Shown in pieces: positions 33,997 through 43,334 of a DNA stretch of 64,000 nucleotides. The notes beneath the pieces were generated by a model. That model made no database searches, was not told where the DNA came from, and saw only the letters and a list, made by a program, of their open reading frames with translations. The stretch is from contig NZ_SRMB01000001.1 in assembly GCF_004745645.1 (NCBI RefSeq), forward strand, positions 1,798,001 through 1,862,000. The letters run 5' to 3'. The position numbers and the translations under genes were made by a program. This DNA is from Hymenobacter metallicola (lineage in GTDB: Bacteria > Bacteroidota > Bacteroidia > Cytophagales > Hymenobacteraceae). The first letter of the stretch is position 1; each line of letters begins with the position of its first letter.

Positions 33997-36225
33997 ATGT
34001 CCAAAATATCCGCTTCCAGTAAATTATTGCTGGCCAATACCTTTCTCACTCTAAGTCTGGCTGCTTTCGTGTTTCCTACTTCCAGCTTGGCCCAAACCCC
34101 GGCTTCGGCTTCGGCGGCCCTGGCCAACCCCCTACTTATGGCCTGGGAAGGCCCCTACGGCGGCGTGCCGCCCTTCGACAAGGTGCAGGCCGCCCAGTTC
34201 AAGCCGGCCATCGAAGCCGGCATGGCCCAGAACCTGGCCGAAATTCAGGCTATTGCCACCAGCAAAGAGGCCCCCACTTTCGACAACACCATTGCCGCTC
34301 TGGAGCGGGCCGGCCAGCGCCTCGACGAGGTGCAGACCATCTACGGCATCTGGTCGGGCTCGTTGAGCACGCCCGACATCCAGGCCATTCAGCGCGAAAT
34401 GGCCCCGCGCATGGCTGCTTTCGGCGACCAGATCAACCAGAACGAAGCCCTGTTCAAGCGCATCGAGGCCGTCTACAACTCGCCCGACAAGAAGAAGCTC
34501 ACCCCCGAGCAGCAGCGCCTGACCTGGATTTACTACAACAACTTCGTGCGCTCGGGTGCCAAGCTCGACGCCAAGGCCAAGGCCCGCCTGTCGGCCATCA
34601 ACCAGCAGCTGGCCGGCCTCTTTACCCGCTTTAGCCAGAACGTGCTGGCCGACGAAACCGACTCGGTGCTGGTGCTCAAAACGCCCGCCGACCTGGGCGG
34701 CCTCTCCGCTTCCCTGCAGGCTGATGCCGCCGCGGCTGCCACCAGCCGCAAGATTTCGGGCGCGGCCGGGGTCATCACCAACACCCGCTCCAGCATCGAG
34801 CCCTTCCTGACCTATTCCGACCAGCGCAAGCTGCGCGAGAAGGCCTGGCGCATGTTCTACAACCGCGGCGACAACGGCGGGGCCCACGACAACAACGCCA
34901 TTATCAGCGAGATTCTGCAGCTGCGGGCCGAGCGGGCCAAGCTGCTGGGCTACGCCACCCACGCCCACTGGCGCCTCGACAACACCATGGCCAAAACGCC
35001 CGAAGCGGCCATGCAACTCATGGAGCAGGTCTGGACCCCGGCCGTGGCCCGCGCCAAAGAGGAAGTAGCCGACATGCAGGCCCTGGCTAAGAAGGAAGGA
35101 GCCGGCGCCGACTTCAAAATCGAGCCCTGGGACTACCGCTACTACGCCGAGAAGGTGCGCAAGCAGCGCTACGACCTCGACCAGAACGAGGTGAAGCAAT
35201 ACCTGCAATTGGATAAGATGCGGGAAGGCATGTTCTGGGTGGCCGGCGAGCTGTTCAACTTCTCGTTCTCGCCCGTGACCAACGTGCCCGTGTATCACCC
35301 CGACGTGAAAGTGTGGGAAGTGAAGGACAAAACCAGCGGCAAGCACATCGGCTTGTGGTACTTCGACCCGTATGCGCGGCCCGGCAAACGCTCGGGGGCC
35401 TGGATGAATGCCTACCGCAACCAGCAGCGCCTCGACGGCAACGTGACGACCATCGTGTCGAACAACTCCAACTTTGTGAAAGGCAAGGACGGGGAGCCCA
35501 CGCTTATTTCCTGGACCGACGCCACCACCCTGTTCCACGAGTTCGGCCACGCCCTGCACGGCCTCTCGTCGAACGTGACCTACCCCACCCTCTCGGGTAC
35601 CAGCGTGGTGCGCGACTACGTGGAGTTCCCCTCCCAGCTGCTCGAAAACTGGCTGCCCACGCCCCAGGTGCTCAACCGCTTTGCCCTGCACTACCAGACC
35701 GGCAAGCCGATTCCCCAGGCCCTCGTCGACCGGATTGAGAAGGCCTCGACCTTCAACCAGGGCTTCGAAACCACCGAATTCCTGGCCAGCGCCCTGATTG
35801 ACATGAAGCTCCACCTGGCCGGCAGCCAGAAGATTGACGCCGACAAGTTTGAGCGCGAAACCCTGACCCAGCTGGGTATGCCCCGCGAAATCGTGATGCG
35901 CCACCGCACCCCGCAGTTCTCGCACGTCTTCTCCTCGGATGGCTACTCGGCCGGCTACTACAGCTACCTGTGGTCGGTGGTGCTGGCCTCGGATGCCTAC
36001 TCGGCCTTTACCGAAGCCGGCGGCCCCTACGACAAAGCCGTAGGCAAGCGCCTGACCGATAACGTCTTCTCGGTAGGCAATACCATCGACCCGGCGGAGG
36101 GCTACCGTAAGTTCCGGGGCCGCGACCCAAAAATCGACGCCTTGATGCAGGAGCGCGGCTTTCCGCTGAAAACGGCCAAGGCCACTTCGGCCCCGGCGAA
36201 AAAGGCGCCAGTGAAGAAAAGCTAG
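33997..36225 (+). CDS. dcp: M3-family metallopeptidase (peptidyl-dipeptidase Dcp-like), exported
   Basis: The 742-residue zinc peptidase has the HEFGH motif (H514-H518) in TTLFHEFGHALHGL, with a following VEFPSQLLENW segment carrying the third zinc ligand. The Dcp-like opening EGPYGGVPPFDKV and the LENDxR-type helical N-domain are present. A signal peptide (MSKISASSKLLLANTFLTL then SLAAFVFPTSSLAQ) predicts export to the periplasm, where it would release dipeptides from the C-termini of oligopeptides. The C-terminus carries a Lys/Ala-rich tail. The ATG at 33997 starts the signal peptide; residues upstream to 33799 are Pro/Gly/Arg-rich and not part of the family. Confidence 0.93.
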   Translation: MSKISASSKLLLANTFLTLSLAAFVFPTSSLAQTPASASAALANPLLMAWEGPYGGVPPFDKVQAAQFKPAIEAGMAQNLAEIQAIATSKEAPTFDNTIAALERAGQRLDEVQTIYGIWSGSLSTPDIQAIQREMAPRMAAFGDQINQNEALFKRIEAVYNSPDKKKLTPEQQRLTWIYYNNFVRSGAKLDAKAKARLSAINQQLAGLFTRFSQNVLADETDSVLVLKTPADLGGLSASLQADAAAAATSRKISGAAGVITNTRSSIEPFLTYSDQRKLREKAWRMFYNRGDNGGAHDNNAIISEILQLRAERAKLLGYATHAHWRLDNTMAKTPEAAMQLMEQVWTPAVARAKEEVADMQALAKKEGAGADFKIEPWDYRYYAEKVRKQRYDLDQNEVKQYLQLDKMREGMFWVAGELFNFSFSPVTNVPVYHPDVKVWEVKDKTSGKHIGLWYFDPYARPGKRSGAWMNAYRNQQRLDGNVTTIVSNNSNFVKGKDGEPTLISWTDATTLFHEFGHALHGLSSNVTYPTLSGTSVVRDYVEFPSQLLENWLPTPQVLNRFALHYQTGKPIPQALVDRIEKASTFNQGFETTEFLASALIDMKLHLAGSQKIDADKFERETLTQLGMPREIVMRHRTPQFSHVFSSDGYSAGYYSYLWSVVLASDAYSAFTEAGGPYDKAVGKRLTDNVFSVGNTIDPAEGYRKFRGRDPKIDALMQERGFPLKTAKATSAPAKKAPVKKS

Positions 36226-36253
36226 GAACCGGCTCCGCTGGAGCTACCAGAAG

Positions 36254-36313
36254 AAACACCCGCGTTGGAATGGAGTTGCTCGCAGAAGCGGCCCCGCCCC
36301 ACCGCGGGTGTTT
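36254..36313 (+). terminator. Long-loop hairpin after the M3 peptidase gene
   Basis: AAACACCCGCG (36254-36264) pairs with CGCGGGTGTTT (36303-36313), followed by further Ts to 36315. The loop is 38 nt, longer than usual, but the position 29 bp past the stop and the T-run fit an intrinsic terminator. Confidence 0.65.
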
Positions 36314-36487
36314 TTGCGTGCTAGCCCTTGGCCGTAAAACCCGGCGCCGGCCAGCTGACAACTCGATTCGGAGCCGACCTTTTTGGCCGACAGCCTGCGC
36401 AAACAGCCCAGCGGCCGTATCTTCACGGCCGGCCGACCGCCCAGAGCCAGGCGCCGCTTTTTCACTTCTATTGCCTGTTTTGCCTGT

Positions 36488-39400
36488 ATGCCTAGCCATC
36501 CGGAACTGCCGCTGCCCGCTGAGGATACGCCGCATCAGTATCTGTTTGCGGGGGCCAGCATCACGACTCTTACCAGCCCCGAGGTCGAGCGGGCCGGGCC
36601 CAGCCTGCCCCCGACCGACTACCGCACCCTGGCCGCCATTGAGCCCCAAACGCTGACGCTGAACTCGGGCACTTTCACCAGCACCGCGCCTACGCTCAGC
36701 GGCCTGCCGTTCCCCGCGGTAGTCGTCGAGCAGCAGCCCCGGGGCGTGTGGCTGGCCTGCGGGTGTGCGGCCCCCACGCCTACGAGCCTGTGCGAGCACC
36801 AAACCCTGGTGCTGCTCAGCATTTTGCAGCGCCGGGAACTGCGCCTGTTCTTCGATGCCCGCTTGCGCTATGAGCTGCTGCGCACCACCGCCCGCGACTA
36901 TGGCCTGGAGCACGTAGCCGATCTGGATGCCCACTTTGAGCTGACCTACCGCCCGCCTACGGTGCTGGTAACCCCGCGCCAAGCCGGACTCTACCCCGTG
37001 ACGGACGCGGCCAAGCAGGCACTGGTGAGCGAGTTGCTGGCCGGGAAAGCCGAACGGGCGGCGCCGCCGGCCAACACCCAACGTCTGGTCGTTTTTGGCA
37101 AGCACAAGTACTACGGGCAGCTGACGGTGCAGCTGGTCGAGGCCGAGGTGACGGCGGCAGGCAAGGTAAAAAACCCTATTACGGTGCTCAATCCGCTCGA
37201 CAATCTGGGCACGAGCGACAATCTGGCCGAGCTGCAGTTTTACTCCGGCCTGGCCCGCTTCCAGCGCAACTACGACGAAGCCCGGTCGGCGGCGGCGGCC
37301 CGGGCCCTGCGAGCCATTGTGGAGAATCCCATAGGCCTGCCGGTTTTTGCGCATCAGCAGGCGGTATCGGAAAAACTTACGGGCCCGGCCCTGAAGCCCC
37401 TGAAGCTGCGCTGTGCCCCGGTCGACCTGCGCCTGGACGTCGGTCAGAAGGGAGAATTCTACGAGCTGAACGGCCGCCTGCTGCTCGACGACCAGCCCGT
37501 GGAACTGCAAACGGTGGTCATTCGCTACGAGTATTTTGTGGTGGTACGCGAGGCGCTGTATTTGATTGAGGACCTGGCCGTATGGCGGGTTATCGAGTTT
37601 TTCAAGAAGCGCAACAACACCCTGCTGATTCACCAGAGCAAGTTTGCCGAGTTTCAGCACGACGTGCTCAGCAACCTGGAAGACAAGCTCCACATCAGCT
37701 ACTCCTACGTGCGCCCCGCCACCCGCCAGCAGCTGCGCGGCAGCGGCTTCGACCAGCCGCCCGAAAAGCTGCTCTACCTCACCGACAACGGCCTGGATGT
37801 GGAGCTGTTGCCCGTGATGCGCTACGGTACCCGGGAAGTGTCGGTGTTGTCGCGGCGCCAGGTGCTGGGCCTCGACGAGTTGGGCAACTCCTTCCAGCTG
37901 GCCCGCGACACCCAGGCCGAGGGCCAGTTTCTGACGGCCCTGGTGCGCCACTACCCCGGTTTTCAAGAGCAGCTGCAGGGCCTGGGTTTGTACCTGCCCA
38001 AAAAGCTGTTTTTGCAGGAAGAATGGCTGCTGGCCGCTTTTGAAGACTGGCACAAGGAAAATATCAGCATTCTGGGCTTCAACCAGCTGAAGGGCAATCT
38101 GCTGAACCCGCACCGGGCGCGCATTTCGGTGCGCGTCACGGGGGAAACCAACTGGTTCGACACCCGGCTCAACGTGCGCTTTGGCACTCAGAAAGCCTCG
38201 CTGCGGCAGGTGCAGCAGGCCCTGCGCAACCAGAGCCACTACGTGCGCCTCGACGACGGCACCCGCGGCATTCTGCCCCGGGAATGGATTGATAAATTTG
38301 CCGCCTACTTTGCCGCCGGCGCCGTGGTAGACGACCAGATCCGCACGCCCAGCGTCAATTTCCGCCTGATTCAGGAGCTCTACGACCCCGCGGCGCTGGA
38401 CGAGGCGGCCCGCAGCCGGCTGGCGACCTACCAGGCCGCCGTGGCCGACTTCACCGGCATTGCGCCCGTACTCCCGCCCCCGGACCTGCGGGCCACCCTG
38501 CGCCAGTACCAGCGCCAGGGCCTGAACTGGCTTAACTTCCTCGACACGTTCAACTTCGGGGGCTGCCTGGCCGACGATATGGGCCTGGGCAAAACCCTGC
38601 AGGTACTGACTTTTCTGCTCGCCCAGCGCCACGCGGGCCGGGGCGCCAGCCTGGTGGTAGTGCCAACTTCCCTGGTCTTCAACTGGCAGGCCGAAGCCCA
38701 GAAGTTCGTGCCCACGCTGCGGGTGCAAGTGCTGCAGGGGGCACTGCGCCAAGCGGATGCCGCCCGCTTCGACGCCTGCGACATCGTGCTGACGACCTAC
38801 TCGACCCTGGTGGCCGATATCCGGCAGTTGCGCGAGTACCGCTTCAACTACGTGGTGCTGGACGAGGCCCAGGCCATCAAGAATCCGGAGTCGCAGCGCT
38901 ACAAGGCAGCCCGGCTGCTGCAGGCCCGCAACCGCCTGGTCCTCACGGGCACGCCCCTGGAAAACAACACCCTGGACATCTACGGGCTGTTGTCGTTTGC
39001 CTGCCCGGGCCTACTGGGCTCCTTCAAGCATTTCAAGGACCTGTATGCCGGCCCCATCGACAAGTTCAAGGATGGGAAGCGGGCCAAGGAATTGCAGCAG
39101 AAAATCAGCCCGTTTGTGCTGCGCCGCACCAAAGGCCAGGTGGCCCGGGAGCTGCCCGCCAAAACCGAAATGGTGCTGTATTGCGAAATGGGCCCCGAGC
39201 AGCGCCGCATCTACGAGGCCTGCAAAAAAGAGTACCACGACCTGCTGCTGGGCGTGCACGAAGACTCGCCCCGCAAGGAAGGCTTCTACTTGTTGCAGGG
39301 CCTCACCAAGCTGCGGCAGATCTGCAACTCCCCCGCCCTGCTGCCCGACGAGGCCGACTACGGCCGCGCCTCGGCCAAGCTGGAGGCCCTGCTGGAAGAA

Positions 39401-39874
39401 ATCCGCACCCGGGCGCCCCAGCACAAAATCCTGGTTTTCTCGCAGTTTGTGGGCATGCTCAACCTGATTCGGCAGGAGCTGCAGGCCCAGCAGATTCCCT
39501 TCACTTACCTCACCGGCCAAACCAAGGACCGCGCTGCCACGGTGGCCCGCTTCCAGACCGACGACTCGGTGCGGGTGTTCCTCATCAGCCTGAAAGCCGG
39601 CGGCACGGGCCTCAACCTCACCGAAGCCGACTACGTCTACCTCGTGGACCCGTGGTGGAACCCGGCCGTGGAAAACCAGGCCATTGACCGCAGCCACCGC
39701 CTGGGGCAGGACAAGAAAGTGGTAGCCGTGCGCCTGATCTGCCCCGATACAATCGAGGAAAAAATCATGCTGCGCCAGCAGGCCAAGCGCGAGCTGGCCC
39801 AGGAGCTGATTCACACCGACGCCGACCTGCTCAAAAGCCTGACCCGCGACGAGCTGCTGGATTTGTTTAGCTAA
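36488..39874 (+). CDS. SWIM-SNF2 family helicase
   Basis: The 1128-residue protein has an N-terminal SWIM-type zinc motif CxC-x8-CxH (C91, C93, C102, H104), a long middle region, and a C-terminal SNF2 ATPase: DDMGLGKTLQ (about 696-705), DEAQAIKN (792-799), LTGTPLENN, the QFVGML/LTGQTKDRAATV helicase-C segment and HRLGQDKKV. It translocates on DNA in the cytoplasm using ATP. Bacterial SWIM-SNF2 proteins are poorly characterised; roles in DNA repair or defence have been proposed for some. The ATG at 36488 is chosen; the frame upstream to 36383 is Arg-rich. It converges with the DUF3037 gene 16 bp away. Confidence 0.9.
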   Translation: MPSHPELPLPAEDTPHQYLFAGASITTLTSPEVERAGPSLPPTDYRTLAAIEPQTLTLNSGTFTSTAPTLSGLPFPAVVVEQQPRGVWLACGCAAPTPTSLCEHQTLVLLSILQRRELRLFFDARLRYELLRTTARDYGLEHVADLDAHFELTYRPPTVLVTPRQAGLYPVTDAAKQALVSELLAGKAERAAPPANTQRLVVFGKHKYYGQLTVQLVEAEVTAAGKVKNPITVLNPLDNLGTSDNLAELQFYSGLARFQRNYDEARSAAAARALRAIVENPIGLPVFAHQQAVSEKLTGPALKPLKLRCAPVDLRLDVGQKGEFYELNGRLLLDDQPVELQTVVIRYEYFVVVREALYLIEDLAVWRVIEFFKKRNNTLLIHQSKFAEFQHDVLSNLEDKLHISYSYVRPATRQQLRGSGFDQPPEKLLYLTDNGLDVELLPVMRYGTREVSVLSRRQVLGLDELGNSFQLARDTQAEGQFLTALVRHYPGFQEQLQGLGLYLPKKLFLQEEWLLAAFEDWHKENISILGFNQLKGNLLNPHRARISVRVTGETNWFDTRLNVRFGTQKASLRQVQQALRNQSHYVRLDDGTRGILPREWIDKFAAYFAAGAVVDDQIRTPSVNFRLIQELYDPAALDEAARSRLATYQAAVADFTGIAPVLPPPDLRATLRQYQRQGLNWLNFLDTFNFGGCLADDMGLGKTLQVLTFLLAQRHAGRGASLVVVPTSLVFNWQAEAQKFVPTLRVQVLQGALRQADAARFDACDIVLTTYSTLVADIRQLREYRFNYVVLDEAQAIKNPESQRYKAARLLQARNRLVLTGTPLENNTLDIYGLLSFACPGLLGSFKHFKDLYAGPIDKFKDGKRAKELQQKISPFVLRRTKGQVARELPAKTEMVLYCEMGPEQRRIYEACKKEYHDLLLGVHEDSPRKEGFYLLQGLTKLRQICNSPALLPDEADYGRASAKLEALLEEIRTRAPQHKILVFSQFVGMLNLIRQELQAQQIPFTYLTGQTKDRAATVARFQTDDSVRVFLISLKAGGTGLNLTEADYVYLVDPWWNPAVENQAIDRSHRLGQDKKVVAVRLICPDTIEEKIMLRQQAKRELAQELIHTDADLLKSLTRDELLDLFS

Positions 39875-39890
39875 ACCTAACCCACTTGTC

Positions 39891-40277
39891 TTAGCCCACT
39901 AGCTGCGCATACAGCCGCTCCAGCGTGGCAGCGGCGTCTTCGCAGAGGCCGGGGTGGGTGGCCGACGTCTGCACCACGGTGCTGCGGGTGGCCGTCAGCC
40001 AGCGGAACCGCTCGGCCAACGACAGCCGGCCAATAACCCCGCCCTCGGGCTTGCCCCGGCAGATTTTTTCGAAGGCCTTTAGGCGCTGCTGTAGCTCGTC
40101 CATCTCCAGATCGGGGCCAGCAAAGGCCTGCAGCCGGTCTTCGGGCAGGTGGCAGCGGGTGTGCAGAAAGCCCTGGGCGCGGCAGTACAGAATCACGCCG
40201 ACGTTCAGAAACTCTTCGCGCTCCACGCGAGGCACCACGCGCAGCACGGCGTACTCAAACAAGTGCTTTTCGGGCAT
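39891..40277 (-). CDS. DUF3037 protein (partner of HipA-like kinase)
   Basis: The 128-residue product starts MPEKHLFEYAVLRVVPRVEREEFLNVGVILYC, the characteristic DUF3037 opening, and continues with a helical DELQQRLKAFEKICRG and ERFRWLTATRSTVVQTSATHPGL. It has no signal or membrane segment. Its start overlaps the end of the HipA-like gene by 23 bp, so translation is likely coupled. DUF3037 genes commonly sit beside HipA-like kinase genes; the biochemical role is not known. Substrate, antitoxin-like regulator or assembly partner of the kinase are all possible. The ORF upstream extension to 40397 is out of the family and rejected. Confidence 0.85.
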   Translation of the reverse strand: MPEKHLFEYAVLRVVPRVEREEFLNVGVILYCRAQGFLHTRCHLPEDRLQAFAGPDLEMDELQQRLKAFEKICRGKPEGGVIGRLSLAERFRWLTATRSTVVQTSATHPGLCEDAAATLERLYAQLVG

Positions 40278-41055
40278 CTTCGGCTTCTTGAACAAAGGTT
40301 TCGGATGCGGCCAGGCGGTTGGCCAAGAACCCCACGTAGTTGGCGCGCTGCTCGGCGGCCGTGGCGTCGCCGGCGGCGGCTTCTTCCAGCCAAGCATCGG
40401 GCACCAGGGCCAGAATGCCCGTCAGCACTTCAGCGGTCAGCTTGGCGCGGTATTCGGCATCCACGGCGGCTAGCTCACTGGCCTGGGGCAGCAGCACGTG
40501 GTCTTTCACCTGCGGAAACGGCCGGGGCCGGGGCGTGGCCCAGCCGGGGCCGGCGTGGTGCACGTACAGGGCCGCGCCGTGGTCGATGAGCCAGAGCTGC
40601 TTGTGCCACATCAGCAGGTTGGTATTGCGGGCCGTGCGGTCTACGTTCAGCGTCAGGGCATCGAGCCACACGATTTGGGAAGCCAGCCGGGGCTCGATGG
40701 TCGTGACCAGGGCGTCGAAGGTAATGGCTCGGCTGAGGTAGTGCAGGCCCAGGTTCTGGCCGGTGCTGGCCCGCAGCAGATCCTGAATTTCTTCGTCGGG
40801 CTCGGAGCGGCCAAAGGATTCGTCGAGCTGGCAGAACACCAGCTCGGGCACGCGCAGGCCCAGAAAGCGGGCCAGCTCGCCCACGACCAGCTCGGCAATC
40901 AGGGCCTTAATGCCCTGGCCCGCCCCCCGGAACTTGACCACGTACATAAACTCGTCGTTGGCCTCCACCAGCGCCGGCAGGGAGCCGCCTTCGCGCAGGG
41001 GCGTGACGTAGCGCGTTACCTCAACGGTTCGGAGCGCAGCAATAGGTTCGGGCAT
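40255..41055 (-). CDS. HipA-like kinase
   Basis: The 266-residue protein has the HipA_C kinase core: a lysine in YVVKF (K41), catalytic loop LNVDRTARNTNLL with D139 and N144/N146, and metal-binding IDHGAAL (D158) in place of DFG. It lacks the HipA N-terminal domain (couple_hipA) and there is no HipB-like HTH gene nearby, so it is not a classical HipBA toxin pair. It overlaps a DUF3037 gene by 23 bp. It should phosphorylate a protein or small molecule in the cytoplasm. The start MPEPIAALRTVEVTRYV at 41055 is supported by the family N-terminus; the upstream 64 codons are not. Confidence 0.85.
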   Translation of the reverse strand: MPEPIAALRTVEVTRYVTPLREGGSLPALVEANDEFMYVVKFRGAGQGIKALIAELVVGELARFLGLRVPELVFCQLDESFGRSEPDEEIQDLLRASTGQNLGLHYLSRAITFDALVTTIEPRLASQIVWLDALTLNVDRTARNTNLLMWHKQLWLIDHGAALYVHHAGPGWATPRPRPFPQVKDHVLLPQASELAAVDAEYRAKLTAEVLTGILALVPDAWLEEAAAGDATAAEQRANYVGFLANRLAASETFVQEAEDARKALV

Positions 41056-41270
41056 AAGGGGCAGTTGGGTCGGGCAAAGAAAATGGAAATGTGGCAGTTT
41101 ACGGGCATTCCGGGCAAACGGCCGCTTGGCTGGGCGGTGCCCGCACTTCCTGCGGATGAATCTGAAGCCGGAAAAATACCCAGATGTGGGTATTGTGCAC
41201 CCCTTAGCAGCGGCGGACCTTTGAGGGATTTTTTCCAGGCAACTCATCGAAAAACTCTTACGAATTACCT

Positions 41271-43232
41271 ATGCAGCACCCGTACTCTTCGAACGCAGTG
41301 GTAGCCCGCTCCACCCGCTTTTCCCGCAACCTGGCCGGCAGTGCCCTGGTAGCCTTCCTGGCCCTGGCCGCCCAGCCCACGCTGGCCCAGTCGTTGAACT
41401 ACAACGTCAACAATGCCCAAAACCTGGCCGGTACCTACCAGGATCTGGGCACTGCGGGCACAGTCATTACCACCGCCAACTCGGACGACGCCAACTCGGC
41501 TCCGCAGAACATAGGCTTTAACTTTCCCTACAACGGGACTTCGTTTGCGTCCTTCATTCTGAGCACCAACGGCTTTCTGAAACTGGGCAACGTGCCCCTC
41601 TCCGACCCGTTCCTGTTCTTTGAATACGCCCAAACGGAAGCCGCCGGCACCTTCCCCGGCGGCCCCCTGGCCAGCACCGATTCGCGCAGCGACAATATCG
41701 TGGCGCCTTTCTCGACCGACCTGACCGGCGCCACGGCCGGGGGCACCGAGTACCGCGTGGCCACCACCGGCACGGCCCCCAACCGGGTGTGCACCATTCA
41801 GTGGAAAAACGTGCGCGACAAGCCCAAGCAGGCCAACTCGACCAACAATGCCATCATCGGCACCCAGGTCGACAACTTCTCCTTCCAGGTGAAGCTCTAC
41901 GAAAGTGGGCAGATCGACTTTGTATATGGATCCAGTACGGCTGGGGCAGGCCCCGATGCTTTCCGTACCATAGCCATTGGTATCAAGGGCAGTACTCCCC
42001 AGACGGGCGACATCATTACGGCCGACAAAAACTCGACCACGCCCTGGGCCAACACGGCTTTCCTGGACAACCACTACGAGCTGACCAATTATTACTTCTC
42101 CGCTGACCCCCACAATGTGCGCAGCTCGGTGCGGCCTGATGCGGGCCGTACCTACCGCTTCCGGGCCAACGCGGCCACCGACGCCGCCGTGCAGGCCGTC
42201 TACACCATGGGCCAACTGCCCCTGGGCACCCCGCACGTGGTGCGGGCTAGTGTCCGCAATGCCGGTACCACTATTCTGAGCAACCTGCCCGTAAGCTTGG
42301 ATGTAACCGGAGCCACCACGTTCAACAACACCCAGACAATTCCCGTCCTGGCGCCCGGCGCCTCTACCACGGTTACGTTTGCGGCCTACACCAGTGGCTC
42401 CCGCCTGGGCACCAACAGCGTGGCGGTGAGCGTACCGGCCGATACCTACACCAACACGGACGTGCGCACCGAAACCCAGACGCTCACCGAGAATGTGTAC
42501 AACTACGCCCCGTTGCAGCCCAGCATGACCCCAACGTACTACGGCTACGGCACCCGGGAAGGCATTATGGCTACGCGCTACACGGCCCCGCGGACGGCCA
42601 ACGTGCTAGCCGTAACCGACTTTGTCGCTACCGGCAGCAATTCCACGGGCCAGGTTATTCAGGGTGTGGTGGTAAGCAGCACGGGCACGCTGCTGGGCTC
42701 CACAGCCCCCTATACAATCAAGGCGTCTGATCTGGGAACGACCATCACGCTGAGCTTTGCGACGCCCGTAGCTATTCCGGCCGGCGACTTCATGGCTGGC
42801 ATTGCCCAGCCGGCCAGCCCCACCGAGCACTACCCCGTAGGACTGCTGGGCGAGGCGCCCAACCGGACCGGTTCGTTTTTCTACCGCGGTAGCATCAGCA
42901 GCGGCACCTTCACCGACGCTGCGCCGACCAAATACGGTCCGTTCATGATTGGCGCCATCACCACCAACACGGTGACGGGTACGGGCAAGGCAGCACCGGC
43001 CGTAGCCTTTGCCCTGGTGCCCAACCCCGCAAGCAGCAGCGCCCAGCTGACCCTGGCCGAAGCCGCCGCGGCTGAGCAGCAGGTAACGCTGCTGGACGCC
43101 CTGGGCCGCCCGGTGCGCACCCAGACGCTGGCCCCCCGCGCCACGCAGGCCACGCTGTCGGTAGCCGATCTGCCCCGCGGCGTTTATACCGTGCGCGTCG
43201 GCGCTACGGCCCAGCGCCTGGTCGTCGAATAA
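41271..43232 (+). CDS. Secreted surface protein with T9SS type A sorting domain
   Basis: The 653-residue product has a signal peptide (NLAGSALVAFLALAAQPTLAQ near 20-40) and then a beta-rich lectin-like or jelly-roll region (IGFNFPYNGTSFASFILSTN, near 84-103). A CARDB-like domain follows (about 310-400, HVVRASVRNAGTTILSNLPV), then a Ser/Thr-rich module. The last about 75 residues (LVPNPASSSAQLTLAEAAA to the closing TVRVGATAQRLVVE) form a type A sorting domain. It is expected on the cell surface via type IX secretion, perhaps as an adhesin. No catalytic motif is seen. The gene is single and closed by a strong terminator. Confidence 0.85.
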   Translation: MQHPYSSNAVVARSTRFSRNLAGSALVAFLALAAQPTLAQSLNYNVNNAQNLAGTYQDLGTAGTVITTANSDDANSAPQNIGFNFPYNGTSFASFILSTNGFLKLGNVPLSDPFLFFEYAQTEAAGTFPGGPLASTDSRSDNIVAPFSTDLTGATAGGTEYRVATTGTAPNRVCTIQWKNVRDKPKQANSTNNAIIGTQVDNFSFQVKLYESGQIDFVYGSSTAGAGPDAFRTIAIGIKGSTPQTGDIITADKNSTTPWANTAFLDNHYELTNYYFSADPHNVRSSVRPDAGRTYRFRANAATDAAVQAVYTMGQLPLGTPHVVRASVRNAGTTILSNLPVSLDVTGATTFNNTQTIPVLAPGASTTVTFAAYTSGSRLGTNSVAVSVPADTYTNTDVRTETQTLTENVYNYAPLQPSMTPTYYGYGTREGIMATRYTAPRTANVLAVTDFVATGSNSTGQVIQGVVVSSTGTLLGSTAPYTIKASDLGTTITLSFATPVAIPAGDFMAGIAQPASPTEHYPVGLLGEAPNRTGSFFYRGSISSGTFTDAAPTKYGPFMIGAITTNTVTGTGKAAPAVAFALVPNPASSSAQLTLAEAAAAEQQVTLLDALGRPVRTQTLAPRATQATLSVADLPRGVYTVRVGATAQRLVVE

Positions 43233-43249
43233 GCTATTTTAGCTACGCA

Positions 43250-43295
43250 AGAACCCCTCCCCAGCCTGGCTTAGTCAGGTTGGCGGAGGGGTTCT
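43250..43295 (+). terminator. Hairpin terminator of the T9SS surface protein gene
   Basis: AGAACCCCTCC (43250-43260) pairs with GGAGGGGTTCT (43285-43295), and an inner stem CCAGCCTG/CAGGTTGG (43261-43268 with 43276-43283) extends it, leaving a 7-nt loop. It lies 18 bp past the stop and 40 bp before the convergent aldo/keto reductase stop. Confidence 0.8.
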
Positions 43296-43334
43296 CTGGG
43301 TTAATACGGGTTGTGCCCGTAACCGGTGCGGCGG

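Noticed and set aside
34132..35925. 597-codon minus-strand frame inside the M3 peptidase
   Set aside because: Antisense shadow with Gly/His/Val-rich random-looking sequence; the plus frame has complete zinc-peptidase motifs.
36008..38752. 914-codon open frame on the minus strand opposite the peptidase end and SNF2 helicase
   Set aside because: It is a GC-bias shadow of the plus-strand frames; no domain is recognisable and it spans two unrelated genes.
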